Of a stretch of 64,000 bases of DNA, positions 27,247 through 37,900 are shown piece by piece. Where the stretch lies: assembly GCF_023701695.1 (NCBI RefSeq), contig NZ_JAJOZC010000001.1, positions 6,199,894 through 6,263,893 of the forward strand. The letters are read 5' to 3'. The notes under the pieces are model-generated. The model saw only the letters and a program-made list of their open reading frames with translations. It was not told the origin of the DNA and ran no database searches. This DNA is from Streptomyces sp. RKAG290 (GTDB taxonomy: Bacteria > Actinomycetota > Actinomycetes > Streptomycetales > Streptomycetaceae). The position numbers and the translations under genes were made by a program. Position 1 is the stretch's first letter. Every line of letters begins with the position of its first letter.

Positions 27247-27546
27247 ATGAACCATATGTCTGTGGTCTCGGGTATTTCTTCCGTCCCGACCGTGGTCGTT
27301 CCCGATTCGGTGCGTTTCCGGGCCGCCTGCCCGGACTGCCGTGCGCGGTTCGAGCTGGCGGCTGGCGCCATCCGGCTCGCGATCGGCGGCTCCAGCAGGA
27401 CGACGTTCTACTCCTTCACCTGCCCGGAGTGCGACGCCGCCGTCCGCAGGCCCGCGGGCGAGCGGATAGTCGAACTGCTCACCAGTGGCGGCGTGCGGAC
27501 GCTGCGCCTGCACACCCGCCTTCAGGCGTCGGACACCGGACACTAG
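27247..27546 (+). CDS. Small zinc-ribbon protein of unknown function
   Basis: The 99-residue protein has two CPxC knuckles, CPDCRARF near residue 30 and CPECDAAV near 60, consistent with one bound zinc. It follows pafC by 18 bp and precedes a small membrane protein gene. Two ATGs 9 bp apart are possible starts: GGAG lies 2 bp before the first and 11 bp before the second, so the start is unsettled. Function unknown. Confidence 0.75.
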   Translation: MNHMSVVSGISSVPTVVVPDSVRFRAACPDCRARFELAAGAIRLAIGGSSRTTFYSFTCPECDAAVRRPAGERIVELLTSGGVRTLRLHTRLQASDTGH

Positions 27547-27565
27547 AAAAATCGAGGCTCTGCGC

Positions 27566-27763
27566 ATGTTCTGGCCCATGCTCGCCATCGCCCTGGGGTT
27601 CCTCGGGATCGCCGTCCTCGGCGTGCTGGCCATCAAGGTCTTCATCGAGGCCCAGCGCCTCGGTCACCAGGTGACACGCACCACGGAGCGCATCAACCGC
27701 GCCGCCGAGGACCTGGAGACCGCGGCCGCGAACCTGGCGGCCACGGGCGAATCCCTGCGGTAG
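27566..27763 (+). CDS. Small single-span membrane protein
   Basis: The 65-residue protein has one hydrophobic helix (MLAIALGFLGIAVLGVLAIKVF, about residues 5-26). An amphipathic, coiled-coil-like segment follows (TTERINRAAEDLETAAANLAATGESL). ATG with GAGG 8 bp upstream. It lies between the zinc-ribbon gene and tatA. The shape recalls DUF948-type proteins, but no function can be given. Confidence 0.7.
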   Translation: MFWPMLAIALGFLGIAVLGVLAIKVFIEAQRLGHQVTRTTERINRAAEDLETAAANLAATGESLR

Positions 27764-27992
27764 CGTGCCCGCCCGATCAGGGCGGGTGCGGCCTCCTGTT
27801 TCTCAGTTTCGAGGGGTACGCTGCTGGTGACGGCCCAGGCAGGGAGGTGCGGGCCGCTATCGAATGTATGCACGGGCATTGCCTCGCGTTTACTCCCGCG
27901 GGTTACGATCGCTGCCGGCGAATCGTCGGATGTGTGTCCGGCCCAGGGCAGCGAGCCCACCTCCAGCCGCCTCAGCGAGAAGGAAGCACATC

Positions 27993-28271
27993 ATGGGCAA
28001 TCTGAAGCCTCTCGAGATCGTTCTGATCATCGCTGTCATTCTGCTGTTGTTCGGTGCCAAGAAGCTTCCCGACATGGCCCGTTCGCTCGGCAAGTCGGCC
28101 CGCATCCTCAAGAGCGAGGCCAAGGCGATGCGTAAGGACGACGAGCCCGCGGCCACGACGGACGCGCCCGCCGACCAGCCGCCCGCCGCCGCGCGCACGA
28201 TTCAGGCCGCCCCCGGCGATGTCACGAGCTCCCGCCCGGTGAACGAAGCAAAGCCCACCACCCAGAGCTGA
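27993..28271 (+). CDS. tatA: Sec-independent (Tat) translocase subunit TatA
   Basis: The 92-residue protein has the TatA architecture: an N-terminal membrane helix (LEIVLIIAVILLLFG) ending in the FG hinge, an amphipathic helix (AKKLPDMARSLGKSARILKSEAK), and a disordered charged tail. ATG with GAAGGA. It oligomerises to move folded twin-arginine substrates across the membrane. tatC follows 49 bp later, so the two form an operon. The sulfite-oxidase-like protein in this window may be a client. Confidence 0.96.
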   Translation: MGNLKPLEIVLIIAVILLLFGAKKLPDMARSLGKSARILKSEAKAMRKDDEPAATTDAPADQPPAAARTIQAAPGDVTSSRPVNEAKPTTQS

Positions 28272-28320
28272 CAGCTGACGGGTTCCTCCGACAGCTGCCG
28301 CACGAGACGAGGGAAGTGGG

Positions 28321-29286
28321 TTGCTCAAGTCTGCCCGCAAGCAGGAGAAGGACGGCGAGGGGCGGATGCCTCTCGCTGATCACCTGCGTGAGTTGCGTAA
28401 CCGACTGCTGATCGCGGTCCTGGCGGTCGTCGTCATCACGTCGATCACGGCCTTCTTCTACAAGGACCTGATCGACTTCCTGATCCGTCCGATCCTCGGG
28501 TCGGTCGGCTGCAGCGGTGGCGAGCACAAGCAGGTGAACGGCCGCCCCTGCGCCGAGATGACGGTGAACGGTCTGGTCGGTCCGTTCTCCATCGCGCTCA
28601 AGGTCTCCCTCATGGCCGGAGTGGTGTTCTCCACCCCGGTCTGGCTCTACCAGCTCTGGGCGTTCCTGGCCCCGGGTCTGCACAAGCACGAGAAGCGGTA
28701 CGCGCTCAGCTTCGTCGGCGCGGGTGTGCCGCTCTTCCTCGTGGGTGCGGCTCTCGCGTACAAGCTGATGCCGCAGACCGCGGCGGTGCTGCTCGACTTC
28801 ACACCGGACAACACGACGAACCTGCTGCCCGTCGACGACTACCTCGACATCGTCACGCGCATGGTGATCGTCTTCGGTCTCGCCTTCGAGCTGCCGCTCC
28901 TGCTCGTCCTGCTGAACTTCACCGGGGTGCTCACGGCCAAACGGCTCGCGTCCTGGTGGCGGGCCATGATCATGGGCATCACGGTCTTCGCCGCGGTGGC
29001 CACCCCGACGGGTGACCCGCTGACGATGATGACGCTGGCCGCGCCGATCGTGGTGCTCTACTTCCTCGCGCTCGGCATCTGCATCGTCAACGACCGGCGC
29101 AGGCGTCACAACAACCCCGACGCCGAGCTGGACGACGACGAGGCCTCGGATCTCGACCTCACCCCCGAGGACATCGGCGACATGGAGAACGTGTCGGCGT
29201 CGCGGACCTCGCTGCCCGAACAGGCCGACGGGGAACAGGACGGCGGACGATCCCCCCGGCCGAACGGTTACGACGACATCACCTGA
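28321..29286 (+). CDS. tatC: Sec-independent (Tat) translocase subunit TatC
   Basis: The 321-residue protein has six membrane spans, the N-terminal signature LADHLRELRNRLLIAV and the conserved VVFSTPVWLYQLWAFLAPGL block that binds the twin-arginine signal. About 70 C-terminal residues are acidic and cytoplasmic. The start is a TTG, preceded by GAGGGAAG; no ATG or GTG in frame fits better. A periplasmic loop contains two cysteines (GCSGGEHKQVNGRPC) that could pair. Confidence 0.95.
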   Translation: MLKSARKQEKDGEGRMPLADHLRELRNRLLIAVLAVVVITSITAFFYKDLIDFLIRPILGSVGCSGGEHKQVNGRPCAEMTVNGLVGPFSIALKVSLMAGVVFSTPVWLYQLWAFLAPGLHKHEKRYALSFVGAGVPLFLVGAALAYKLMPQTAAVLLDFTPDNTTNLLPVDDYLDIVTRMVIVFGLAFELPLLLVLLNFTGVLTAKRLASWWRAMIMGITVFAAVATPTGDPLTMMTLAAPIVVLYFLALGICIVNDRRRRHNNPDAELDDDEASDLDLTPEDIGDMENVSASRTSLPEQADGEQDGGRSPRPNGYDDIT

Positions 29287-29304
29287 CCTTGTAAGGTCCC
29301 CCGG

Positions 29305-30210
29305 GTGACCAGCGAGATCACTCTTTTCGTCAATCCCACCGCAGGACGCGGCCGGGGCGCGCGCGCCGCGCAGCCGGCCGCTTCCGCGTTGCGGGACGCC
29401 GGATTCTCCGTCCGTACGGTCCTCGGCGAGGACGCCGACGACGCGTTGCGGCGGGCGCGCGAGGCCGTGGCCGAGGGGACCGGTGCGCTGATAGCCGTGG
29501 GCGGGGACGGAATGATGTCCCTCGCCCTGCAGGCTGTCGCCGGGACGCTGACGCCGCTGGGCGTCGTGGCCGTCGGCACCGGGAACGACTTCGCCCGCGC
29601 ACTCGGGATGCCCGTACGGGACCCGGCCGCCGCCGGCCGGCTGGCCGCCGCGGCGCTCAAGTCGGGCGCGGTCCGTGACATCGACCTCGGCCGGGCCGGT
29701 GACCGGTGGTTCGGGTCGGTGCTCGCCTCCGGCTTCGACTCCCGGGTCAACGACCGGGGCAACCGGATGCGGTGGGGCGGCCGGTTCAAGTACGACCTGG
29801 CGATGCTCGCCGAACTCGCCGCGTTCCGGCCCGTCGCGTACCGCATGAGCCTCGACGGCGGCCCGGTCAGGGAGATCGAGGCCACGCTCGTCGCCGTCGG
29901 CAACGGATCGACCTACGGCGGCGGCATGCGGATCTGCGCGGACGCCGTCATGGATGACGGGCTCTTCGACGTGACGGTGGTCGGCGACTGCACCCGCACC
30001 ACGCTGCTCAAGGTGTTCCCCAAGGTCTACCGGGGAACCCACCTGGGCCACCCGGTCGTCAGCGTGCACCGGGTCTCCTCGATCAGCCTCGAAGCCGTCG
30101 GTGTCACCGCGTACGCGGACGGTGAACCCCTCGGCGCGCTGCCGCTGACCGCCACCTGTGTACCGGGCGCGGTCAGGGTGCTCGGGACGGGTCCTGCCAC
30201 CGGGAAATAA
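29305..30210 (+). CDS. Diacylglycerol kinase-like lipid kinase
   Basis: The 301-residue protein has the DAGK catalytic motifs FVNPTAGRGRG, GGDGMMS and GTGNDFAR, then the YegS/DgkB-type C-terminal beta domain (GNGSTYGGGMRICADA, DGLFDV). It starts at GTG 18 bp after tatC. It probably phosphorylates diacylglycerol or a related lipid at the inner membrane face. Confidence 0.92.
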   Translation: MTSEITLFVNPTAGRGRGARAAQPAASALRDAGFSVRTVLGEDADDALRRAREAVAEGTGALIAVGGDGMMSLALQAVAGTLTPLGVVAVGTGNDFARALGMPVRDPAAAGRLAAAALKSGAVRDIDLGRAGDRWFGSVLASGFDSRVNDRGNRMRWGGRFKYDLAMLAELAAFRPVAYRMSLDGGPVREIEATLVAVGNGSTYGGGMRICADAVMDDGLFDVTVVGDCTRTTLLKVFPKVYRGTHLGHPVVSVHRVSSISLEAVGVTAYADGEPLGALPLTATCVPGAVRVLGTGPATGK

Positions 30211-30245
30211 AGATCGCTTCACTGTCCGAGGCGGCGGGTAGGCTC

Positions 30246-33089
30246 GTGGACAAGATGACAGAGGACCTCTCACCAGCTGAGCGATACCAGGCTTCCCGGA
30301 TCCGAGCCGCCGAGCAGGCGACCGCCCTCGGGCCGTTCCGCGAGATGTACGAGTTCGATCTGGATCCGTACCAGATCGAGGCCTGCGGGGCGCTGGAGGC
30401 AGGCAAGGGCGTGCTCGTCGCGGCCCCTACCGGCTCGGGCAAGACGATCGTCGGCGAGTTCGCCGTGCACCTGGCCCTGGAGCAGGGCCGCAAGTGCTTC
30501 TACACCACGCCGATCAAGGCCCTGTCCAACCAGAAGTTCGCCGACCTGGTCAAGCGCTACGGCGCGGACAAGGTGGGCCTGCTGACCGGGGACAACAGTG
30601 TCAACGCGGATGCCCCGGTGGTCGTCATGACCACCGAGGTGCTGCGGAACATGCTGTATGCGGGCTCCCAGGCGCTGACCGGACTCGGCTACGTGGTGAT
30701 GGACGAGGTGCACTACCTCTCCGACCGCTTCCGGGGCGCGGTCTGGGAAGAGGTGATCATCCACCTGCCCGAGTCCGTGACCCTCGTATCGCTGTCGGCG
30801 ACCGTGTCCAACGCCGAGGAGTTCGGCGACTGGCTGGACACCGTCCGCGGCGACACCGCCGTGATCGTCTCCGAGCACCGGCCGGTACCGCTCTGGCAGC
30901 ACGTGCTGGCCGGCCGCCGGATGTACGACCTCTTCGAGGAGGAGAGCGACCACGGCGGCCGCGGCGTCGCACGCCGCGAGGTCAACCCCGACCTCGTCCG
31001 GCTCGCCCGCATGGAGAACCAGCGCGGATACAACCCGCGTGAGCGCCGGCGCGGAAAGATGGTCCGCGAGGCGGACCGCGAACGCGAGCGGCGGCAGCGC
31101 AGCCGGATCTGGACGCCGTCGAGGCCCGAGGTCATCGACCGGCTGGACGCCGAGGGACTGCTGCCCGCCATCACGTTCATCTTCAGCAGGGCAGGCTGCG
31201 AGGCCTCCGTGCAGCAGTGCCTGGCCGCCGGGCTGCGGCTCAACGACGAGGACAAGCGCCGGCTGGTGCGGGAGATCGTCGAGGCGCGTACGGCGTCGAT
31301 CCCCGGCGAGGACCTCCATGTCCTCGGCTACTACGAATGGCTCGAAGGGCTGGAGCGGGGCATCGCCGCGCACCACGCCGGCATGCTGCCGACCTTCAAG
31401 GAGGTCGTCGAGGAGCTCTTCGTGCGCGGCCTCGTCAAGGCGGTCTTCGCGACGGAGACGCTGGCCCTCGGCATCAACATGCCCGCGCGTTCCGTGGTCC
31501 TGGAGAAGCTCGTCAAGTGGAACGGCGAGCAGCACGCGGACATCACCCCCGGCGAGTACACCCAGCTCACCGGCCGGGCCGGGCGCCGCGGCATCGACGT
31601 CGAGGGTCACGCGGTGGTGCTCTGGCAGCGGGGCATGGACCCGGGAGCGCTGGCCGGGCTCGCGGGCACGCGTACGTATCCGCTCCGCTCCAGTTTCCGG
31701 CCCTCGTACAACATGGCCGTGAATCTGGTGCAGCAGTTCGGACGGCACCGCTCGCGCGAGCTGCTGGAGACCTCGTTCGCACAGTTCCAGGCGGACCGGT
31801 CGGTGGTCGGGATCTCCCGGCAGGTCCAGAAGAACGAGGAGGGGCTGGAGGGATACCGCGAGGGAATGACCTGCCACCTCGGTGACTTCGAGGAGTACGC
31901 GCAGCTGCGCCGCGATCTCAAGGACCGCGAGACGGAGCTCGCCAAGCAGGGTGCCACGCAGCGGCGGGCCGCGGCGGCGGCGTCCCTGGAGAAGCTCAAG
32001 CCCGGTGACGTCATCCATGTGCCGACCGGGAAGTTCGCCGGACTGGCGCTCGTCCTCGACCCGGGCCTGCCCGCGGGGCGGACCAACGGGCACGGGCACC
32101 GCGGCCTCGAATACCACGACGGGCCGCGGCCGTTGGTGCTGACGTCCGAGCGTCAGGTCAAGCGACTGGCCTCGATCGACTTCCCGGTGCCGGTGGAGGC
32201 GCTGGAGCGGATGCGCGTGCCGAAGTCGTTCAACCCGCGTTCGCCGCAGTCGCGGCGCGATCTGGCGTCCGCGCTGCGGACCAAGGCCGGGCACATCGTG
32301 CCGGACCGGCACCGCCGGGAGCGGTCCGGCGCAGCCGACGACCGGGAGATCGCGCGCTACCGGGCCGAGTTGCGCGCCCACCCCTGCCACGGGTGCGACG
32401 AGCGCGAGGACCATGCGCGCTGGGCGGAGCGGTACCACCGGCTGCAGCGCGACACCCAGCAGCTGGAGCGCCGCATCGAGGGGCGCACCAACACGATCGC
32501 CCGCACCTTCGACCGGATCGTGGCGCTGCTCACCGAGCTCGACTATCTGCGGGGCAGCGAGGTCACCGAGCACGGACGGCGGCTGGCCCGGCTGTACGGC
32601 GAGCTCGACCTGCTGGCGAGCGAGTGCCTGCGGGCGGGTGTGTGGGAGGGGCTGAACCCTGCCGAACTCGCCGCGTGCGTGTCGGCGTTGGTGTACGAGG
32701 CGCGGCAGTCCGACGACGCGGTGGCGCCCAAGCTGCCGTCCGGACCGGCGAAGACCGCGATGGGCGAGATGGTCCGGATCTGGGGGCGGCTCGATGCCCT
32801 GGAGGAGGACTTCAAGATCAACCAGGCGGAGGGTGTCGGGCAGCGCGAACCCGACCTCGGATTCGCCTGGGCGGTCTACATGTGGGCCTCCGGCCGGACG
32901 CTGGACGAGGTGCTGCGCGAGGCGGAGATGCCGGCGGGGGACTTCGTGCGGTGGTGCAAGCAGGTGATCGACGTGCTGGGGCAGGTGGCGGCCGCCGCGC
33001 CGCGCGAGGGTAGTTCGGTGGGGCGGAATGCGCGCAAGGCGGTTGACGAGGTGTTGCGCGGGGTGGTGGCGTACAGCTCGGTGGGGTGA
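30246..33089 (+). CDS. helY: Ski2/Mtr4-like DEAD/DEAH-box helicase
   Basis: The 947-residue protein begins with a superfamily 2 core: APTGSGKT (motif I), TPIKALSNQK (Ia), DEVH (motif II), SLSATVSN (III), a GINMPAR block and QLTGRAGRRG (VI). The C-terminal half carries the DSHCT-type helical region (AELAACVSALVYEAR). This matches the actinobacterial HelY family, thought to act in RNA turnover or processing. GTG start; an ATG three codons later is possible. A short Cys/His segment (HPCHGCDEREDHARW) near residue 715 might bind metal. Confidence 0.92.
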   Translation: MDKMTEDLSPAERYQASRIRAAEQATALGPFREMYEFDLDPYQIEACGALEAGKGVLVAAPTGSGKTIVGEFAVHLALEQGRKCFYTTPIKALSNQKFADLVKRYGADKVGLLTGDNSVNADAPVVVMTTEVLRNMLYAGSQALTGLGYVVMDEVHYLSDRFRGAVWEEVIIHLPESVTLVSLSATVSNAEEFGDWLDTVRGDTAVIVSEHRPVPLWQHVLAGRRMYDLFEEESDHGGRGVARREVNPDLVRLARMENQRGYNPRERRRGKMVREADRERERRQRSRIWTPSRPEVIDRLDAEGLLPAITFIFSRAGCEASVQQCLAAGLRLNDEDKRRLVREIVEARTASIPGEDLHVLGYYEWLEGLERGIAAHHAGMLPTFKEVVEELFVRGLVKAVFATETLALGINMPARSVVLEKLVKWNGEQHADITPGEYTQLTGRAGRRGIDVEGHAVVLWQRGMDPGALAGLAGTRTYPLRSSFRPSYNMAVNLVQQFGRHRSRELLETSFAQFQADRSVVGISRQVQKNEEGLEGYREGMTCHLGDFEEYAQLRRDLKDRETELAKQGATQRRAAAAASLEKLKPGDVIHVPTGKFAGLALVLDPGLPAGRTNGHGHRGLEYHDGPRPLVLTSERQVKRLASIDFPVPVEALERMRVPKSFNPRSPQSRRDLASALRTKAGHIVPDRHRRERSGAADDREIARYRAELRAHPCHGCDEREDHARWAERYHRLQRDTQQLERRIEGRTNTIARTFDRIVALLTELDYLRGSEVTEHGRRLARLYGELDLLASECLRAGVWEGLNPAELAACVSALVYEARQSDDAVAPKLPSGPAKTAMGEMVRIWGRLDALEEDFKINQAEGVGQREPDLGFAWAVYMWASGRTLDEVLREAEMPAGDFVRWCKQVIDVLGQVAAAAPREGSSVGRNARKAVDEVLRGVVAYSSVG

Positions 33090-33153
33090 GGTGGGCGGGG
33101 CGGTGATTGGTGGGGTGCGGTGGGCGGTGCGGGTGGGGCGCTTGCGGCGGCCT

Positions 33154-33228
33154 GTTCCCCTACCCGCCCTTCCCGTGACCGGGGCTCCGCCCCGGGCCCC
33201 GCTCCTCAATCGCCGGAGGGGCTGAAAA
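33154..33228. repeat. Streptomyces intergenic repeat
   Basis: The block TTCCCCTACCCGCC, then CCGGGGCTCCGCCCCGG (self-complementary), then CTCCTCAATCGCCGGAGGGG is, from memory, a dispersed intergenic element found many times in Streptomyces chromosomes. It can fold into a hairpin and sits between convergent helY and the allophanate hydrolase gene, where it probably also acts as a terminator. Confidence 0.65.
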
Positions 33229-33237
33229 CGTGGCTCC

Positions 33238-34911
33238 TCACGGGCTGAGGCGGCGGGTGGAGCCGTGCCGGTACGTGCGCCAGCTGCCGTGTTCCGTGAT
33301 GTCCTTCGATCCCTGCACGGCATACGGCTCGCACAGGAAGCCGGGGGCTGTGGTGCCGTCGGACAGGTCCAGCCGGCCCAGCGTCATCGGGTACGGCAGT
33401 GATGCCGCCAGGGCGCCGAGGCCCTCTGCGGGGAGTTCCCAGAGCTCCGTCTCGATGGCGGCGCCCCCCTCGTCCGTCCGTACCAGGCCCGGCTTGGGCG
33501 GGGTCGTGGCCAGGGCGTAGAGGCGGTAGACGGGTGCCGTGGTCGTCGTACGGATCAGCCGGGCGCCCAGGGACAGGAGTTGCGGGTTGAGCGGTTCGCC
33601 GGTCAGGTGGGCGCCGGCCACCGCGAGGCGGACGGGCGGGGTCAGCAGCGCGGCGATCCGGGCCAGGCGTTCGTCGGTGTGGGCCGGGCCGACCAGCATC
33701 ACGCCGAACGGCAGGCCCGCCACCTCGCCCGCGGGGGCGGCCACCGCGCACAGGCCGAACAGGTTGGTGGAGTTGGTGAACCGGCCGAGGCGGGCGTTCG
33801 TCCCCAGCGGGTCGGCTGCCACCTCGGCGAGGGTGGGATGGCCGGCGGCCGTGGGGAGCAGCAGCGCGTCCGCGTCGCCGAGTGCCTCCATGGCCGTGGT
33901 ACGAAGCCGGGCCAGCCGGTCCTGGTCCGCGAAGACGCGGTGTGCGGGAATGTCCCGGGCCGCGGTGACGATGCCCGCCACCGTGGGGTCCAGGTCCGGC
34001 GGACCGCTGTCGACGAACGGGCCCACCGCGGTGTAGCGCTCGGCGACGAACGCCCCCTCGTACAGCATCGCCGCCGCTTCAGTGAAGGGGGTGAGGTCCA
34101 GGGGACGCAGCTCGGCGCCGGCTGCGCGGAGGCGGGCGGCCGCTGCCTCGTAGGCCTGCGCCCAGCCCGGGTCGAGCTCGCCGAGCTGCCCGGTGGGCGG
34201 CACCGCGATCCGCCAAGGGCCCGGAGTACGGGCGGGCACGGGGTGCGGTGCGGCGACGGGGGACGCCATCAGGGCGAGCGCCTCCTGGGCCTCGGGGAGC
34301 GTACGGGCGAAGACGGTGACGCAGTCCAGGCTGGCGCAGGCAGGGACCACGCCCTCCGTCGGGACGAGGCCGCGCGTCGGCTTCAGGCCCACGATGCCGT
34401 TGAACGCCGCCGGGACCCGGCCGGAGCCCGCCGTGTCCGTGCCGAGCGCGAGGTCCGCGATGCCGAGCGCGACGGCGACCGCCGAACCGGAGCTGGAACC
34501 GCCGCTGACGCGGTCCGGCGCATGGGCGTTGCGCACCGCGCCGTACGGGGAGCGGGTGCCGACCAGTCCGGTGGCGAACTGGTCCAGGTTGGTGGTGCCG
34601 ATCACCAGCGCGCCCGCCGCTCGCAGCCGGGCCACGACGGGGGCGTCCGCGGCGGGGTCGTACGCGTAGGAGGGGCACCCCGCCGTGGTGGGCAGGCCGC
34701 CCACGTCGATGTTGCCCTTGACCGCCAGCAGCCGGCCCGCCAGGGGGAGGAACTCGCCTGCTGCCAGGCGGGTTCCGAGGCCCCGGGCCTCGTCCTCCAG
34801 GTCGGACTGCGGGCGCAGGCCGATCCAGATCTCCGGGCGGTCCACCGCCTCGATACGGGCGTAGGCGGCGCGGACGCGGGCGAGAACGGGAGCAGGCGTC
34901 AGGGGGCTCAT
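33238..34911 (-). CDS. atzF: Allophanate hydrolase
   Basis: The 557-residue enzyme is an amidase-signature hydrolase: Lys in LLAVKGNIDV, the cis-Ser in GGSSSGSAVA and the nucleophile Ser in TDTAGSGRVPAAF form the Lys-Ser-Ser triad. The C-terminal domain (about 440-557) is the AtzF-type decarboxylation module, so the protein is full length. It converts allophanate to ammonia and CO2. ATG overlaps the stop of the carboxylase gene by 4 bp, so it is the last gene of a four-gene operon. Confidence 0.95.
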   Translation of the reverse strand: MSPLTPAPVLARVRAAYARIEAVDRPEIWIGLRPQSDLEDEARGLGTRLAAGEFLPLAGRLLAVKGNIDVGGLPTTAGCPSYAYDPAADAPVVARLRAAGALVIGTTNLDQFATGLVGTRSPYGAVRNAHAPDRVSGGSSSGSAVAVALGIADLALGTDTAGSGRVPAAFNGIVGLKPTRGLVPTEGVVPACASLDCVTVFARTLPEAQEALALMASPVAAPHPVPARTPGPWRIAVPPTGQLGELDPGWAQAYEAAAARLRAAGAELRPLDLTPFTEAAAMLYEGAFVAERYTAVGPFVDSGPPDLDPTVAGIVTAARDIPAHRVFADQDRLARLRTTAMEALGDADALLLPTAAGHPTLAEVAADPLGTNARLGRFTNSTNLFGLCAVAAPAGEVAGLPFGVMLVGPAHTDERLARIAALLTPPVRLAVAGAHLTGEPLNPQLLSLGARLIRTTTTAPVYRLYALATTPPKPGLVRTDEGGAAIETELWELPAEGLGALAASLPYPMTLGRLDLSDGTTAPGFLCEPYAVQGSKDITEHGSWRTYRHGSTRRLSP

Positions 34912-37900
34912 CGGTGGGCTCCTTCGCTCGTGCCGGAGAGGGGGGCCAGGGTCAGCAGGGCCGTGCCGGGTTCCACCTGGGCGCCGGGCCGGGTGAGGAT
35001 CGCGGCGACCACGCCGTCCGCCGGGGCATGCACCCGGGACTCCATCTTCATCGCCTCCAGCGCGAGCAGCGGCTGACCCGCCGTCACCGTGTCACCCTCG
35101 GCCACATTCAGCTGCCAGACCGATGCGGCGAACTCGGCCTCCACCAGCCGCCCGCCCGGAGGCACCGTCACCTCGGCTGCCGGGGACGGCGGCGCGGACG
35201 CCGCGTCCGCCCGGTCGAACTCGCCGGCCGCCTCCCACGCGTCCCGCTCCGCCGAAAAGGCCGCGCCCTGCCGGGTGCGGAACGCGGCGATCGAGTCCGC
35301 GTTCGCCGCCAGGAACTCCTCGTACCGGGCCAGCGAGAACTCGCCCTCCTCGATCCGCGGTACGAAGCGGCCGGACGTGATGTCGGCGCGGAGCTCCAGG
35401 AGTTCGTCGGCCTCCACCGGATACCACTTGATGCGGTCGAAGAAGCGCAGCAGCCACGGTGCACCCTGCTCGAAGGCGCCGCGCTGCTGCCAGCCCGACC
35501 AGACCTGCGTGGTGCGGCCGACGAACTGGTAGCCGCCCGGCCCCTCCATGCCGTAGACGCAGAGGTAGGCGCCGCCGATGCCGACGGAGTTCTCCGCCGT
35601 CCAGGTGCGGGCCGGGTTGTACTTGGTGGTGACCAGGCGGTGGCGCGGGTCCAGCGGGGTGGCGACCGGCGCGCCGAGGTAGACGTCGCCGAGGCCCATC
35701 ACCAGGTACTCGGCGTCGAACACCGTGCGGTACACGTCGTCCACCGTGTCCATGCCGTTGACCCGGCGGATGAACTCGATGTTCCACGGGCACCAGGGTG
35801 CGTCGTCCCGGACGCCCGCCATGTAGCGGGCGATGGCCTCGCGGGTCGCCGGATCGTCCCAGGAGAGCGGCAGGTGCACCGTGCGGGAGGGGACGGTCAG
35901 GGCGTCGGTGGGCGGCAGGGCGGCCTCGGTGCGGTGGAGCAGCTCCAGCAGCTCGCTCTGGGCGAGGACCGTGGGGTCGGTCTGGATCTGGAGCGAGCGG
36001 ATGCCCGGGGTCAGGCCGGTGATCCCGGGGACGGCAGCGGCCGTCAACGCCTCCATGAGGGCGTGGACGCGCATGCGCAGCGCCAGGTCCAGTTGCATCG
36101 GCCCGTACTCGACCAGGACGTTGTCGTCGCCGCTGCGGCGGTAGGTGAGGACGTCGTCGCGGTACAGGATGCCGCCGTCGACGATCTCCGGGCGGGGCTC
36201 GCCGGTCACCGTCACGGGCCTGAAGCGGACCGTGTCGCCGGGCCGCAGCTGGCCCAGTTTCCAGCGTTCGCCCGTCACCACCGTCGCCGGGCAGACGAAG
36301 CCGCCGAGCGAGGGGCCGTCCGGGCCCAGCAGCACCGGCATGTCGCCGGTGTAGTCGACCGCGCCCACGGAGTACGGCGTGTCATGGATGTTGGACGGGT
36401 GCAGTCCCGCCTCGCCGCCGTCGGTGCGGGCCCAGCGCGGTTTCGGGCCGATCAGCCGGACGCCGGTACGGGCCGAGTTGAAGTGGACCTTCCAGTCGGC
36501 CGCGTAGAACTCGTGGATGTCCTCCTCGGTGAAGAACTCCGGCGCCGCGTGCGGGCCTTCGGCCGCGGCGATGTGCCAGCTGCCCGTGAGCCGCGGCCGG
36601 TCGGGAACCGGGACGGGGAGGGCCGCCGGTACGCGGCTGCCGCCGTGCAGGACGTCCCCGGTGCGCAGCGCCCGGCCACCGTGCCCGCCGAAGCCGCCGA
36701 GCGTGAAGGTGGCCGCGCTGCCGAGGAACTCCGGCACGTCCAGGCCACCGCCGCCGAACAGGACGTACGTGCGCAGGCCGGGCCCGTCCGGTGCGCCGAC
36801 CGCGAGCGTCGCGCCCGCCGGGACGGTCAGCGGCTCCCACTGGGGGACCGGTGCGCCGTCGAGCGTCAGCGGGGCCGGTGCACCCGTGACGCAGACGGTC
36901 GTGGGGTGGGTGAAGCGCAGGGCCGGGCCCTGCAGGGTGCACTCCAGGCCGGGCGCGCCAGGAGTGTTGCCGAGCGCGGTGTTCCCGAGACGGAACGACA
37001 GGTCGTCCATCGGGCCCGACGGCGGCACACCGACCTGCCAGTAGCCGGTGCGGCCGGGGTGGTCCTGGACGGTGGTGAGGGTGCCGCCGGAGACCACCTC
37101 GATGCGGGGTGTCGGGTCGGCGATCGTGGCCAGCGTGGCGGTGGAGTGCGTCGCGGTACGGACCCGGTCGTCGGCCAGGGCGGCCCGGACCAGGCCCAGG
37201 TTGGTCTCGATGCCGTCGATGCGGGTGGCGGCGAGCGCCGCGTCCAGCCGGGCCAGGGCGTCGGCGCGGTCGGTGCCGTGCGCGATGACCTTGGCCAGCA
37301 TCGGGTCGTACGAGGTCGTCACCTCCGTGCCCGTCTCGATCCACCCGTCCACCCGCAGCCCCTCGCCCCGGGGGAAGTCGACCCGGGTCAGCAGACCGGC
37401 GCCGGGGCGGTGGTCGCGGCTCGGGTCCTCGGCGTAGAGCCGGGCCTCCACCGCGTGGCCGAGGGGCGCGTCCGGTTGCCGCACGACCGCGGTGTCGCCC
37501 TGGGCCAGGCGCAGCATCCACTCGACCAGGTCGACGCCGTGGATCTCCTCGGTTACCGGGTGCTCGACCTGGAGCCGGGTGTTGACCTCCAGGAAGTACG
37601 CCTCGGCGCGGGCGGCGTCGTAGACGAACTCCACGGTCCCGGCGGAGCGGTAGCCGACCGAGGCGCACAGTTCCCGCGCGGAGTCGGTCAGTTGGGTGCG
37701 GATGTGCGCGGGGAGGTCAGGGGCCGGGGCCTCTTCGAGGACCTTCTGGTTGCGGCGCTGCAGCGAGCAGTCGCGGTCGCCGAACGTCACCACGCGGCCG
37801 TACCCGTCGCCGAAGACCTGCACCTCCACATGGCGGGCGTTCTCGACCAGGCGCTCCAGGAAGACCCCCGCCGAGGAGAAGGAGGCGGCGGCCACCCGCT

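Noticed and set aside
30270..33323. 1017-codon minus-strand frame opposite helY
   Set aside because: The opposite strand encodes a helicase with all motifs; this frame has none.
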